Assembly (NCBI RefSeq): GCF_004345605.1 | Contig: NZ_SLVY01000024.1 | Coordinates: forward strand, 1 to 64,000 | Length of the DNA stretch: 64,000 nucleotides | Direction: 5' to 3' | From: Rhodococcus sp. SMB37 | GTDB lineage: Bacteria > Actinomycetota > Actinomycetes > Mycobacteriales > Mycobacteriaceae | Shown here: one piece after another, positions 1 through 9,744 of the stretch | Position numbering within the stretch: the first letter of the stretch is position 1 | Layout of the letters: each line of letters starts with the position of its first letter | The notes under the pieces: generated by a model | Seen by the model: only the letters and a program-made list of their open reading frames with translations | Databases searched by the model: none | Told to the model about the DNA's origin: nothing | Position numbers and translations under genes: made by a program

Positions 1-135
1 CACAATGCATCCGGAACCAAACGGAGAGACAGCTCATCTACCACGCGTTACATGATGCACCACAAACCACTTCATCCACGTGAGACACGCTCTAAAAGCA
101 TTTAAGGGAGCATAGGACCCACACAGAATAGGGGT

Positions 136-459
136 ATGCAAGTGCTTTATCTATGGCAGGTCACCTACACCGCAGAGGGCGCGAAAGGACTCCTGAGCGA
201 CGGCGGCAGTGCCCGTCGGGACGCGATCGTCGCGATGGTCGAAAGTGTCGGCGGCACCGTCGAATCCGTGCACTTCGCCTTGGGTGGGCACGACCTGTAT
301 GTGCTCGGTGAGGTGCCCGACGAGATCGCCGCCGCCACCCTCGAACTCCGCACCATCGCGTCGGGCGCCGCGCGGTCGAAACCGATCGCGCTGCTCACCC
401 CCGAACAGGTCGACGAAGCCGCACGGCGGGACGCGTCCTATCGAGCGCCCGGTAGCTGA
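136..459 (+). CDS. GYD domain-containing protein
   Basis: Small 107-residue protein with the N-terminal pattern YLWQVTYTAEGAKGLL, characteristic of the GYD family, a small alpha/beta ferredoxin-like fold of unknown biochemical role. The fold fills the whole protein (about residues 3-95) and there is no signal peptide or membrane segment. The ATG at 136 is almost touching a purine run (AGGGG, 130-134). A GTG at 142 has better spacing and would give the more usual N-terminus, so the start is uncertain by two codons. It stands alone, convergent with the TetR gene at 518-1162. Confidence 0.8.
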   Translation: MQVLYLWQVTYTAEGAKGLLSDGGSARRDAIVAMVESVGGTVESVHFALGGHDLYVLGEVPDEIAAATLELRTIASGAARSKPIALLTPEQVDEAARRDASYRAPGS

Positions 460-517
460 CTCCCGAGTCCAGCGACCGAGCTGACCGGCCGCAATTTCCG
501 AACGTCCACGCCGGTGG

Positions 518-1162
518 TCACATCGTCTCGGTGTTCGTGGCGAACACTCGCGCCACCTGTTGTTCGATGACCTGCGCGGCGGATCGGGGATCCTGCAACC
601 CGTAACTCATCTGCAGGATGAGTCCCTCGACAGTTGCCAGCAGTCCCGATGCGTCGCGTCGGCATTCCACGGCGGTGCGCTGTGGGATCGCGGTGTGGAT
701 GCATTCGCAGATCGCGTCGGCGAGTTCGGTCGAACCGCGCGCCAGGTCGACTCCCAGATCCGGGTTGCGGGCGGCTCTCTGAACCAGAGCGAGCCACGCG
801 AGGAGATGCGCGCGCCACAGGTCGTCGCCCGACGACTCGCTGCCGCCGACTTGTTCGGGAATACGGCCCGGCAGCATCTGCCGAAGCAGGATGACGACGT
901 CGGCTCGGGGATCCTCACTTTCCCGCAGGGTGGTGAGTTGCTCCTGCAGATGGCCGGTGAGAATGTCGCGGACGGTACTCACTGCAACGTGGACCAATTC
1001 GTCGATCCCCGTGAAGAAATACTGAACCGAACCGAGTGAGAGCCCGGCCTCAGCGGCGACAGTACGCAGACTCACGACATCCCACCCGTCACGGTAGGCC
1101 ACCCGCCACAGCGCCGCCACGATCTCACGTCGACGTTGTTCACGATCCACTCTCCGGGGCAC
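518..1162 (-). CDS. TetR family transcriptional regulator
   Basis: 214 residues. The N-terminal helix-turn-helix (about residues 10-58) contains the TetR pattern ending in AAEAGLSLGSVQYFFTGIDEL, and the rest is an all-helical ligand-binding domain. It is transcribed away from the carboxylesterase at 1280, with 117 bp between the two starts, so that esterase is the most likely target. The inducer cannot be read from the sequence. The start ATG follows directly from the family alignment (MPRRVDREQRRREI). Confidence 0.88.
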   Translation of the reverse strand: MPRRVDREQRRREIVAALWRVAYRDGWDVVSLRTVAAEAGLSLGSVQYFFTGIDELVHVAVSTVRDILTGHLQEQLTTLRESEDPRADVVILLRQMLPGRIPEQVGGSESSGDDLWRAHLLAWLALVQRAARNPDLGVDLARGSTELADAICECIHTAIPQRTAVECRRDASGLLATVEGLILQMSYGLQDPRSAAQVIEQQVARVFATNTETM

Positions 1163-1279
1163 GGTGTGACTCCTCTGCCTGCGGTGGCCTGGTTCTCATG
1201 GCGAAGAACTGCTCGACACTTGCTACGCTACGATAGTAATACAGTGACCTACCAAGAGCTGCGACCCACGAAGGTTTAG

Positions 1280-2770
1280 ATGGACCCACTGGTTTCCACC
1301 GCATACGGACAACTCCGAGGACGACGAGACCGCAACGTCGATATCTACAAGGGGATTCGATATGCGCGCCCCCCGGTGGGCAACCTGCGATTTCGCGAGC
1401 CGCACGCGCCCTCGTCCTGGACGGGAGAGCGACAGGCCACCGACTTCGGTTCCGCGGTTCCACAGAGCGGACCGGCACGCGCCCCCGCATACGCCGATCA
1501 AGATTGGCTGACGCTCAACGTCTGGGCTCCCGCGACTGCGCGAGGCGATGCTCCTGTGCTCGTGTGGATCCACGGCGGTGCGTACATGGCCGGTTCGTCC
1601 GCGGACCCGATGTACGACGGCGCCGACCTGGCTCGCTCGGGTCTGGTGGTGGTCACGATCAACTATCGTGTCGGCGCCGAAGGATTCGCCCGCATCACCG
1701 GGGCACCGAACAACCGCGGCCTGCTCGATCAGATCGCCGCGCTCGAGTGGGTCCGCGACAACATCGAGGCCTTCGGCGGCAACTCACACCGCGTGACCAT
1801 TGCGGGGCAATCGAGCGGCGCGGGATCGGTGGGAGCGCTGATGTGCATGCCGCGCGCCCGCGGACTCTTCCACCGGGCAATCGCACAGAGCTTTCCCGGC
1901 ATGTACTGCACGGAGTCACTTGCCGCCGAAATCACCGAGCGACTGGCAACGCGACTGTCTGCGGCACCGACACGCGACTCGCTCGCTGCCATCGATCCGC
2001 AGACACTGGCCGACGAGACCGATCTGCTGATGGCGGAGATGCCCGAGCATGCCGCGCGATGGGGGCGGATCACCGGGATCGGCGCGCCGTTCTGCCCGAT
2101 CGTCGATGGCAAGACGCTCCCCACCCACCCATGTGTGCCCAGCCCGGACCATCGAACCGACGTCGACCTGCTGGTGGGGCATACCCGCGACGAGTTCCGT
2201 CTGTTCATGGGCATGCTCGGTGACCTTCCGGTGACCGCGGAGATGGCCGACACCGCGATCAGCGCGCACGTGCCCGGCGTCGACCCGGTAGCCGCGTATC
2301 GCACCGGGTATCCGACATCGTCCGACCGTGAACTCTTCGAGATCGTCCACTCGGACGCACTGTTCCGCATGCCGGCGGTACAACTGGCCGAAACACACAG
2401 CGCTGCCGGCGGGGCCACCCACGTCTACGAGTTCTGCTGGGAGCCCGCCCTGCCCACGGGGGCATTCCACAGCCTCGACATTCCCGCCTTGTTCGGCACC
2501 CTGGATGCTCCCGCCGTACAGGCCGCGCTGGACGGACGGCCGGCAGTCGGCGCGGACATCGTCTGCGACGTCGTACGTCGATCGTGGATCGGGTTCGTAG
2601 CGGACGGTGATCCAGGCTGGGAGCCGTTCACTGGGAATGACCCTGCGACCCGGCTTCTCGACACGTCTCCGGCCACCGTCCCGTATCCCGAGCAGGTCTC
2701 GCGACGCATCTGGCAGGGGCATCCGGCGACACTGTTCGATCTCACCCTCACCGACGAGCAGTCACGCTGA
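1280..2770 (+). CDS. type-B carboxylesterase/lipase family protein
   Basis: 496-residue serine hydrolase of the carboxylesterase type-B family, which cleaves carboxylic esters. The oxyanion motif HGG is at residues 98-100. The nucleophile elbow GQSSG (176-180) places the catalytic serine at 178. The common family elbow is GESAG, so the Q and S variants are mild departures. The length is usual for the family. No signal peptide is visible, so it is probably cytoplasmic. It is divergent from a TetR gene, which suggests induction by an ester or its product. Natural substrate unknown. Confidence 0.9.
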   Translation: MDPLVSTAYGQLRGRRDRNVDIYKGIRYARPPVGNLRFREPHAPSSWTGERQATDFGSAVPQSGPARAPAYADQDWLTLNVWAPATARGDAPVLVWIHGGAYMAGSSADPMYDGADLARSGLVVVTINYRVGAEGFARITGAPNNRGLLDQIAALEWVRDNIEAFGGNSHRVTIAGQSSGAGSVGALMCMPRARGLFHRAIAQSFPGMYCTESLAAEITERLATRLSAAPTRDSLAAIDPQTLADETDLLMAEMPEHAARWGRITGIGAPFCPIVDGKTLPTHPCVPSPDHRTDVDLLVGHTRDEFRLFMGMLGDLPVTAEMADTAISAHVPGVDPVAAYRTGYPTSSDRELFEIVHSDALFRMPAVQLAETHSAAGGATHVYEFCWEPALPTGAFHSLDIPALFGTLDAPAVQAALDGRPAVGADIVCDVVRRSWIGFVADGDPGWEPFTGNDPATRLLDTSPATVPYPEQVSRRIWQGHPATLFDLTLTDEQSR

Positions 2771-2817
2771 CCGCTCGCCGTCCGCGCAGCTTGCGCGGCG
2801 GGTGCCCATGCGGCAGG

Positions 2818-3969
2818 TCACCGATCTGCGGTGTGCGCGATATCGAGAATCTCGTCGGTGTGCTGCCCGTGCCGAGGCGCAGGCTGCGCGTCGGTGTAGC
2901 GACCGTTCCAGCGCAGTGGCGACCGTGCGGTCAGCACAGACCCGATTCCGGGTTGGTCGACGTACTGGACCACCGAGTCGGGCCGTGCCGCGAGGTCGGT
3001 CGCGACCTCGTCCATCGTCCGATACGGCGCCCACAGCACCCGCGTGCCCGCGAGATCCGCTTCGATCTGTTCGAGGGTCCGCGCAGAAAACCACGGTGCG
3101 AGAATCGCCGTGATCGCGTCGCGCGCCGCATAGCGGTCACCTTCGTTCTCGAAATCGAGACCGCGTTGCGCAGCGAGCGCCGTGAACACGTCAGCGGTAC
3201 CGGTGACCTCGACGAGTGCCCGCCACTGCCCGCGCGTCAGGCCGACGATCATGACGTAGCGTCCGTCGGCAGTTGCGAATTCGGAACCGTAGCTGCCGTA
3301 CAGCGCGTTGCCCTGCAACTCACGACCCGATCCTCGCGCCTGCGCCTCGGCCAGCCAGCCCATGCTCGCAACCGCGGAATTCGCAACGTCGTCGAGTGCA
3401 AGTTCGAGATACGCTCCCTCGCCGGTCTGTTCGCGGCGGCGGAGCGCGGTGACGATGCCGAGCGCCGCATGCACACCGGTGAGCAGATCCCACGCTGGCA
3501 GCACATGATTCACCGGGGTACCGAGACCGGTCGGGCCGGTCATCAGCGGAACCCCTGCCGCGGCGTTGACGGTGTAGTCGACCGCCGGGCTGCCGTCGGC
3601 GTTCCCCGCGATGTGCAGGTGGATCAGATCGGCGCGGTGCTCGGCGAGCGTGTCGTGGGCGAGCCACGGCGCGTGCGCGGCGTTCTCGAGGACGATCCCG
3701 GCATCGGCGATCAACTCGACGACCCGGGCACGTCCCTCCTCGCTGCGCAGGTCCACCGCGACCGAGCGTTTGGCCTGGTTGAGCCCGGTCCAGTACAGAC
3801 TCGCACCCTCGTCGGTGAGCGGCCAGCGGCCGCCGTCGACCGCGCCGCCGATCGGGTCGACGCGGATCACGTCGGCACCGAGTTCGGCGAGCATCCGGCC
3901 TGCGGTGGGTCCGGCGACGAAGCTGGACAGATCGATGACGCGGATTCCGTCCAGCGGACGCCAGGTCAC
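2818..3969 (-). CDS. CaiB/BaiF (family III) CoA transferase
   Basis: 383 residues. Family III CoA transferases move CoA between carboxylic acids through an aspartyl-CoA intermediate. The N-terminus LDGIRVIDLSSFVAGPTAGRMLAELGAD (split over residues 6-33) is the family signature. The likely catalytic aspartate is D161 in PAWDLLTG, by comparison with formyl-CoA transferase. I chose the GTG at 3969 because its GTGA overlaps the stop of the upstream thiolase and the conserved domain begins immediately after. It is the last gene of the six-gene acyl-CoA operon, and its place implies CoA loading or recycling of the operon's substrate. Confidence 0.88.
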   Translation of the reverse strand: MTWRPLDGIRVIDLSSFVAGPTAGRMLAELGADVIRVDPIGGAVDGGRWPLTDEGASLYWTGLNQAKRSVAVDLRSEEGRARVVELIADAGIVLENAAHAPWLAHDTLAEHRADLIHLHIAGNADGSPAVDYTVNAAAGVPLMTGPTGLGTPVNHVLPAWDLLTGVHAALGIVTALRRREQTGEGAYLELALDDVANSAVASMGWLAEAQARGSGRELQGNALYGSYGSEFATADGRYVMIVGLTRGQWRALVEVTGTADVFTALAAQRGLDFENEGDRYAARDAITAILAPWFSARTLEQIEADLAGTRVLWAPYRTMDEVATDLAARPDSVVQYVDQPGIGSVLTARSPLRWNGRYTDAQPAPRHGQHTDEILDIAHTADR

Positions 3970-5210
3970 GCGACCCTCTCGAAGATCGCGGTCAGGCCCT
4001 GGCCACCGCCGATGCACATCGTCTCGAGGCCGTAACGGGCGCCGCGACGATCGAGTTCACGCAGCATCGTCGCGAGGATCCGCACGCCGGTTGCGCCGAC
4101 GGGGTGTCCGAGGGAGATCCCGGACCCGTTGACGTTGGTGCGCTCGAAATCCGCTGCGGTGAACTTCCATTCGCGTGTCACGGCGAGGGCCTGCGCGGCG
4201 AATGCCTCGTTGAGTTCGATGAGGTCGATATCCGACAGGTTCAATCCTGCACGATCGAGTGCCTTCGCGGTGGACGGCACCGGGCCGATACCCATCTCCG
4301 CGGGGGCCACTCCGGCGGCCGCCCACGTGAGCAGTTTTCCGAGCGGGCGCAGGCCGAGCCGGTCCGCGGTCGCGCGGCTGGTCACGATGCAGGCTGCGGC
4401 ACCGTCGTTCTGCCCGCTGGCGTTGCCGGCGGTGACGGTGGCGTCGGGATCCTGCTTGCCCATGATCGGGCGGAGTTTCGCGAGCGTCTCGACGGTGGTG
4501 TCGGCGCGCGGGTGCTCGTCACGGTCGATCGTCCTCGGGTCGCCCCTGTGTTGCGGCACCTGCACGGGCACGATCTCGTCGGCGAACTTGCCGGATTCGA
4601 TCGCGGCGACCGCTCGCCGGTGCGACTCGACGGCGAGTTCGTCCTGCTCGAGGCGGGGAATGTCGTACTTCCGTCGCAAATTCTCAGCGGTTTCGAGCAT
4701 GCCACCGGGCACCGGATAGTTCCGGCCGCCGGCGGTGACGCGGCCGCGTGCGAGGCGGTCGTGCAACGCGGCGGGCGCACCCTTGGCTCCCCAGCGCATC
4801 GATTCGGTGTAGTACTCGGAGCGGCTCATCGATTCGGCACCGCCGGCGATGACGATGTCGGCGACACCGGTCTGCACGCGCATCGCGGCATCGAGCACCG
4901 CCTGCAGACCCGAACCGCAACGACGGTCGAGTTGCAGACCGGGGACGGTGACGGGAAGGCCCGCGTCCAGCGCCGCGACACGGCCGATCGCGGGTGCCTC
5001 ACCGTTGGGGTAGCACTGGCCGAAGATGACGTCGTCGATGCTCGAGGGGTCGATTGCCGTGCGCGACAGCAGCTCGGAGATGACCCGTGCGGCGAGATCG
5101 GTGGCAGGCACGTCGATGTACATGCCGCCGTAGCGGCCCACGGGCGTGCGCAGCGGCTCGCAGATGACCACATCGGTGGCGGAAGCGGGAGAAGCGGTGG
5201 AATCAGTCAC
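3966..5210 (-). CDS. acetyl-CoA acyltransferase (thiolase)
   Basis: 414 residues. Thiolases cleave 3-ketoacyl-CoA with CoA, releasing acetyl- or propionyl-CoA. The nucleophilic cysteine is C98 in LDRRCGSGLQA. The C-terminal half has the NVNGSGISLGHPVGATG histidine motif and CIGGGQG carries the second cysteine. The GTG at 5210 has AAAGGG about 8 nt upstream and overlaps the preceding ligase gene by 8 nt. A GTG at 5228 would place that ribosome site inside the gene. It is the thiolytic step of the 2818-9711 operon and closely resembles the thiolase at 58014-59225. Confidence 0.92.
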   Translation of the reverse strand: MTDSTASPASATDVVICEPLRTPVGRYGGMYIDVPATDLAARVISELLSRTAIDPSSIDDVIFGQCYPNGEAPAIGRVAALDAGLPVTVPGLQLDRRCGSGLQAVLDAAMRVQTGVADIVIAGGAESMSRSEYYTESMRWGAKGAPAALHDRLARGRVTAGGRNYPVPGGMLETAENLRRKYDIPRLEQDELAVESHRRAVAAIESGKFADEIVPVQVPQHRGDPRTIDRDEHPRADTTVETLAKLRPIMGKQDPDATVTAGNASGQNDGAAACIVTSRATADRLGLRPLGKLLTWAAAGVAPAEMGIGPVPSTAKALDRAGLNLSDIDLIELNEAFAAQALAVTREWKFTAADFERTNVNGSGISLGHPVGATGVRILATMLRELDRRGARYGLETMCIGGGQGLTAIFERVA

Positions 5211-6897
5211 GACGGTAATCCCTTTCACTGTCGGTCCAGTTCTGCGCCCATTCGCGCAGTTCTACGGCCCGGATCTTCGAGCCGTTGCCACCCACGGTGG
5301 TCGGCATGCGGTCGATGACATGGATGGCGGACGGCACCTTGAACGCCGCGAGTTCTTCCTTGCACCAAGACTTCAGGGTTTCGGCGTCGGTGTCGTCAGG
5401 TGCGTCGTCGGTGGGGACCACGAACCCGACGGCCTGCGTGTAGCCGCCGTCGCCGGTGATGCCGACGACCTTCACGATTCCCACACCCGGATGCTGAGCG
5501 AGGCGTCGTTCGATTTCGGCGGGGTCGACGAGGAACCCGCGTAGACGCAACACGTCGCCCATACGGCACACATACCGGTAGCCGCCGTCACCGAGTGCCA
5601 CAGCCAGGTCGCCGCTGCGGAACCAGCCGTCCTTCGTGAAGGCGCGAGCTGCGGCCTCCGGGTTGCCGAGGTAGGCGTCGACGACGTTGGGTCCGCGGAA
5701 CTGCAGTTCTCCCTGTTCACCATCGGCGATCGGGGTGTCCTCGAGCGGGTCCGCAACACGTAGCTCGATCGCGGAGTCCACCGCACGGCCACCACCGTTC
5801 CAGCGCACCGATTCCGGGTCGTCCGCGTTCCAGAGCATCGCGAGGGCGAACACCTCGGACGATCCGAACACCCCGGAGGTGTGCGTCCCGAACTCGTCGC
5901 GGGCCCACCGCGCGATCTCCTTGGACCGGCCGAGGAAGTCGGCGATACCGAGCCAGCGCAGCGACGACAGATCGGCGCGCTCGCCGGTGTGCCACTCGTC
6001 GTACAGGCGGCCGAACAGGTCGTCGGCACCTACTCCGTGTGTGACCTTCACCTGCTGCATGCGGCGCAGCACGGCTGCGGGATCGAACACCGTCTCCATG
6101 AGCAGCGCGCCACCACCGGCGATCATCGCCATCGCAGCGCTGAACCCGAACACACCCGAGACAGGAAGGACGCACAGCCCCACATCGCCGCCGCGCACCT
6201 GCATGATCGCGGCGTCGGCATGTCCGTGCCGCACGATGGCGCTGTGGCGGTGCGCGGCGAGCTTCGGGACACCGGTCGAGCCGGAGGTCGTGAACGCGAC
6301 GGCGAGGAGATCCTGCGGGTCGTCGTCGATTCCGGCTGCGGTGAGCGTGACCCGGTCGGGCGTCTCGGGGGCCTCGACCGCGCCGGTGTCGCCGCTTCCG
6401 GCGACCCACGCTCCACTACCGAGGTCGAATTCACTTGCCGTCGCTTCGGTTTCGTCGGGTCCGCGAACCACAGCGATGGTCGGCGACGCCACATCGGGAA
6501 CCGAGGCGGCGGCTTCGGTCAGACGGCCGAACAGATCCAGGCCGTGGAAGGCCGCGGGGACCGCGACCACCGCGGGTCGTGCGGCGGTGAGGATATGCGC
6601 GACCTCGCCGGTGTTGTATCGGGTATTGACGCCGATGACGTGGGCACCCACCGCGGCGGCGGCGAACTGCCAGACCAGGGCGTCGGACCAGTTCGGCAGC
6701 ATCACGGCGAGACACTGCCCGGGTCGGACCCCGACAGCCTCGAGTTCTGCCCGCAGGGCCTCTGCGCGGTCGCGGATGTCGGACCTACCGCTCACGACGA
6801 GTTCACCCGCGACCACGTCGTACGTGAGTGGAACTGCTGGGTCGTCGTCGACGAGAGTGTCCAGCAGTGCGGACAGGGTCTCGGTTCGTGTCGTCAC
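5203..6897 (-). CDS. AMP-dependent acyl-CoA synthetase/ligase
   Basis: 564 residues of the ANL adenylating superfamily. It activates a carboxylic acid to its CoA thioester using ATP. The AMP-binding P-loop TTSGSTGVPK is at residues 203-212. The C-terminal lid carries the hinge motif RSGDLAVALGDGGYRY and ends in GNGSKIRAVELREW, so the usual PxGK lysine context is replaced by GSKI. The GTG at 6897 is preferred over longer upstream starts because GTGA overlaps the hydrolase stop and the upstream residues look like shadow sequence. It is the substrate-activating step of the operon. Acid specificity is not readable. Confidence 0.9.
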   Translation of the reverse strand: MTTRTETLSALLDTLVDDDPAVPLTYDVVAGELVVSGRSDIRDRAEALRAELEAVGVRPGQCLAVMLPNWSDALVWQFAAAAVGAHVIGVNTRYNTGEVAHILTAARPAVVAVPAAFHGLDLFGRLTEAAASVPDVASPTIAVVRGPDETEATASEFDLGSGAWVAGSGDTGAVEAPETPDRVTLTAAGIDDDPQDLLAVAFTTSGSTGVPKLAAHRHSAIVRHGHADAAIMQVRGGDVGLCVLPVSGVFGFSAAMAMIAGGGALLMETVFDPAAVLRRMQQVKVTHGVGADDLFGRLYDEWHTGERADLSSLRWLGIADFLGRSKEIARWARDEFGTHTSGVFGSSEVFALAMLWNADDPESVRWNGGGRAVDSAIELRVADPLEDTPIADGEQGELQFRGPNVVDAYLGNPEAAARAFTKDGWFRSGDLAVALGDGGYRYVCRMGDVLRLRGFLVDPAEIERRLAQHPGVGIVKVVGITGDGGYTQAVGFVVPTDDAPDDTDAETLKSWCKEELAAFKVPSAIHVIDRMPTTVGGNGSKIRAVELREWAQNWTDSERDYRRD

Positions 6898-7775
6898 AGC
6901 GATATCTCCTCCGCCTGCACGGATGCCTTCAGTTCGCCGATCCATGTGTCGACGAGTGCGGCGAAATCGTCGATCTCCTCCATCGGATAGTGTCCGATGC
7001 CGTCCAGGGCCGTGAATCGTGCACGACCGGGCGCAATCTCGTTGACCATCTCGGCGACGCGGGCGATCTCGTCGACGACGATCCACGGATCGTCACGCCC
7101 CGCGACCACATGCAATGGTGCAGTGACCTGATCGAGGCGATCGCGGACGTCGTGGGTCCCCCAGCCGATCAGGTCGGACGACGAGATCTCCGGGTCTTCC
7201 CGCTTGTGCATGAGCGCCACGACGTGCGCCTTCGCTTCGGGCACGGAGCGTCCCACCGAGGCAAGAGTGCCCAGATAGGTGCGCTCGGCGCGGGCCGGGC
7301 CCGCGACGTCTTCGAGTTCGCGACGAAGTCCGTTCACGTTGACCCGGCCGGGTCCGGCTTCTGCTTCCATCGCAATTGCGCCGGACAGCGGCCGCCCGGG
7401 ACGGGTCGCGAGTTCGAGGGTGAGCTTGCCGCCGATCGAGCACCCGATCACGTAGGGGCGCTCGATGCCGAGAGCGTCGAGGACGCTGCACAACCAGTCG
7501 CCGTAGTCGACGATGCTGGTCACCGGGCCACAGGGAGCGGGTTCTGAACGTCCGTGCCCCGGCAGGTCGGGCACGATCACCCGATAACCCAGGTTCGCGA
7601 GACTGCGTGCGACGTGCCGCCACTGCACGCCGCTCTGGCCTGCGGTATGGATACACAGGATCGCGGGCAATGCGGCGGGGTCGGTGTCGCGGTGGTCATT
7701 GTCATGACGGTCGGGAGTGACGATCTCGACGAATCCGAGTGCTCCCCCGATGTCGAGATACCGGGCCTCGATCAT
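6894..7775 (-). CDS. alpha/beta-fold hydrolase
   Basis: 293 residues. Catalytic serine S113 lies in GCSIG (111-115). Downstream are an acidic residue in VAGRDDPW and the histidine in GIGHYPM, completing a triad. The N-terminal beta-sheet and DLPGHGRSEP loop are typical of cytoplasmic hydrolases in ring-cleavage or ester pathways. The ATG at 7775 gives an ATGA overlap with the gene before it. Its position in an acyl-CoA operon suggests hydrolysis of an ester, lactone or C-C bond in the same pathway, but the substrate is unknown. Confidence 0.88.
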   Translation of the reverse strand: MIEARYLDIGGALGFVEIVTPDRHDNDHRDTDPAALPAILCIHTAGQSGVQWRHVARSLANLGYRVIVPDLPGHGRSEPAPCGPVTSIVDYGDWLCSVLDALGIERPYVIGCSIGGKLTLELATRPGRPLSGAIAMEAEAGPGRVNVNGLRRELEDVAGPARAERTYLGTLASVGRSVPEAKAHVVALMHKREDPEISSSDLIGWGTHDVRDRLDQVTAPLHVVAGRDDPWIVVDEIARVAEMVNEIAPGRARFTALDGIGHYPMEEIDDFAALVDTWIGELKASVQAEEISL

Positions 7776-8518
7776 GAGTTGGCCTTCCGGGCGATGAGTC
7801 GCGCGTGCGCGATGATCGTATTGAGCGGCTTGGTCAGTCTCAGGTATTCGTATCCGTCTCCGCTGGAGGAGAACTCGCCGCTTATGGCGCGGCGCATGAA
7901 ATCGTCGGTATCCGACAGGACGAGGTCGACCCAGGTGTGAGCAGGTGCAACGAACGTGAATGTGGCGCCGTGCGGGACACGTCGCGTCACATCGACGACA
8001 GTGCCCTTGTAGATGCGCAGGTGCAGTTCCCGATCGCCGCAGCGCAGTCCGATGGTGCCGTCCCACGTCGACAGGGAGGAGGTGAAACCGCGGTCGTCTT
8101 CGAGGCTGTCGCTCAGGAGGTTGCCCCATTCGACACTGCAGAAATCGAGCTCCGGAGTGGGCAGCACGGCCGCCGGATCGTCGAGACGCCATATCTCGGT
8201 GCCACTCTCACGGAGTACACCATCGATGCCACGCAAGGATACGTGTCGCTCGACGCGGTCGCCGGTGATGCGAGTGATCACCGTCCCGACGGACACGCTC
8301 TCGTTCTGTTCGACGAATCCTTCTGCATTCCATCGGGATCCGATGCGACATGCCCCCGGAACTGCAGGCACGGTCGCGGCTGCGACGGCAGCACCGGCCA
8401 GTGCGGAGCCGGCGGGCAGGACCACCCCCGCTGCAGCGAGGGCGTCGGCAACAACCTGCAGCGGTGTTGCTGTTCGGCTACCGACGGCGACCAGGCCGCG
8501 AGCGGCGTTGGTACTCAT
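7772..8518 (-). CDS. conserved protein, possible SCP2-like sterol/acyl carrier domain
   Basis: 248-249 residues. I do not recognise it with certainty. The N-terminal part is rich in alanine and hydrophobic residues (about 1-60). The C-terminal part contains DLVLSDTDDFMRRAISGEF, which resembles the end of SCP2-like sterol-carrier folds that bind hydrophobic acyl ligands. The start is either this ATG or a GTG three bases upstream (8521), both overlapping the stop of the acyl-CoA dehydrogenase. Tight coupling within the CoA operon suggests a substrate-binding or accessory role. The SCP2 assignment is inference. Confidence 0.6.
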   Translation of the reverse strand: MSTNAARGLVAVGSRTATPLQVVADALAAAGVVLPAGSALAGAAVAAATVPAVPGACRIGSRWNAEGFVEQNESVSVGTVITRITGDRVERHVSLRGIDGVLRESGTEIWRLDDPAAVLPTPELDFCSVEWGNLLSDSLEDDRGFTSSLSTWDGTIGLRCGDRELHLRIYKGTVVDVTRRVPHGATFTFVAPAHTWVDLVLSDTDDFMRRAISGEFSSSGDGYEYLRLTKPLNTIIAHARLIARKANS

Positions 8519-9711
8519 CACTTTTCCGGCCTTCCGAGCAGCTCATCGGAAATGATGCGCATCTGGATCTCGCTGGTACCCTCGAAGATCTTTGTCAGGC
8601 GAGCATCACGCCAGTGACGCTCGACCTGAAAATCGGTGGTGTACCCCGCGCCGCCGTGGATCTGCACGGCCTCGCTGGTGACCTGCTCGGCCATTTCGGT
8701 AGCGACGAGCTTGCACATCGACGCCTCGAGCGAGCAGCGACGACCGGTGTCGATATCGGTGGCCACCGAATACATCAACTGGCGTGCAGCCTCGATGTCG
8801 GTGGCCATCTTCGCGACCTTGAAGCGCAGATGCTGGAAATCGCCGATCGGCCGGCCGAACTGGCGGCGGGTGTGCATGTACTCGATGGAGTCCTCGAGCG
8901 CGGCGCGGGCAAGGCCGATCGCACGGGCAGCGGTGTGGGCCCGCCCCACCTCGAGACCGGATACTGCGAGGTAGAAGCCCTTGCCTTCTTCGCCGAGCAT
9001 CTTCCCGGCGGGAATGCGGTAATTGTCGAACGACAACTCCCAGGTGCTCCAGCCGAAGTAGCCGATCTTTCGGACCTTCGTGCCCGAGATACCTTCAGGG
9101 AATCCCCCACGGTCCTTCTCGATGAGGAACGCGCTGATGCCGCGGTGAGGCTTGGCCGGGTCCTTGTTCGGATCGGTGCGGGCGAACAGCACCATGTAGT
9201 CGGCTTCGTCGGCGTAGGTGCACCACATCTTCGTGCCGTTCACCACCCATTCGTCACCGTCGCGCACCGCACGGCAGGAGATGTTGGCGACGTCGGAACC
9301 GGCTTCGGCCTCGGACAGCGCGTAGGCGCCGAGGTATTCACCGCGGGCGACCCGCGGGAGCAAGGCCTGCTCCTGCTCGGGCGTGAAACCGCCGCCCATG
9401 CCGTTGCCGCGGGCAAGGAGGCCCGACACGCTCATCCAGGCTCGGGAGAGTTCCTCGGCGACGAGGCAGTATTCGAAAACACCGAGCCCGAGACCACCGT
9501 ATTCCTCGGGGATCATGATACCGAAGAAACCGATCTCGGCCATTTCCTTCTTGAGCGAGTCCGGGATGGTGCCCTGGACCGGGTCGAGTTCGTTCGCCAC
9601 GGGCAGGACCCGGGTCATCGCGAAGTCGCGGGCCAGATCGCGGATCTCGAGCCGTTCCTCGGTGAGGTAGCGCGGCGAGTCGGTGCGGGGCTGAGACGGG
9701 CGGTGAGTCAT
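8518..9711 (-). CDS. acyl-CoA dehydrogenase
   Basis: 397-residue flavoprotein that introduces the alpha,beta double bond into an acyl-CoA. Family landmarks run in order: FFGIMIPEEYGGLGLG in the N-terminal helical domain, YALSEAEAGSD near the flavin site, IHGGAGYTTDFQVERHWRDAR, and IFEGTSEIQ with the likely catalytic base E377. The length is normal. It is the first gene of the six-gene operon running to 2818, and a likely operator (9745-9759) lies just upstream. Chain specificity cannot be inferred. Confidence 0.93.
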   Translation of the reverse strand: MTHRPSQPRTDSPRYLTEERLEIRDLARDFAMTRVLPVANELDPVQGTIPDSLKKEMAEIGFFGIMIPEEYGGLGLGVFEYCLVAEELSRAWMSVSGLLARGNGMGGGFTPEQEQALLPRVARGEYLGAYALSEAEAGSDVANISCRAVRDGDEWVVNGTKMWCTYADEADYMVLFARTDPNKDPAKPHRGISAFLIEKDRGGFPEGISGTKVRKIGYFGWSTWELSFDNYRIPAGKMLGEEGKGFYLAVSGLEVGRAHTAARAIGLARAALEDSIEYMHTRRQFGRPIGDFQHLRFKVAKMATDIEAARQLMYSVATDIDTGRRCSLEASMCKLVATEMAEQVTSEAVQIHGGAGYTTDFQVERHWRDARLTKIFEGTSEIQMRIISDELLGRPEK

Positions 9712-9744
9712 GGGGGGTACTCCCTCTATGGACCGGAGTAGGTC

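Noticed and set aside
1190-1279. Promoter elements in the gap between the first tetR gene and the carboxylesterase
   Set aside because: AT-richer stretches are present, but no convincing spaced -35/-10 pair or dyad could be assigned.
2791-4035. 414-residue plus-strand open frame
   Set aside because: Antisense to the CaiB-type CoA transferase. No recognised motif.
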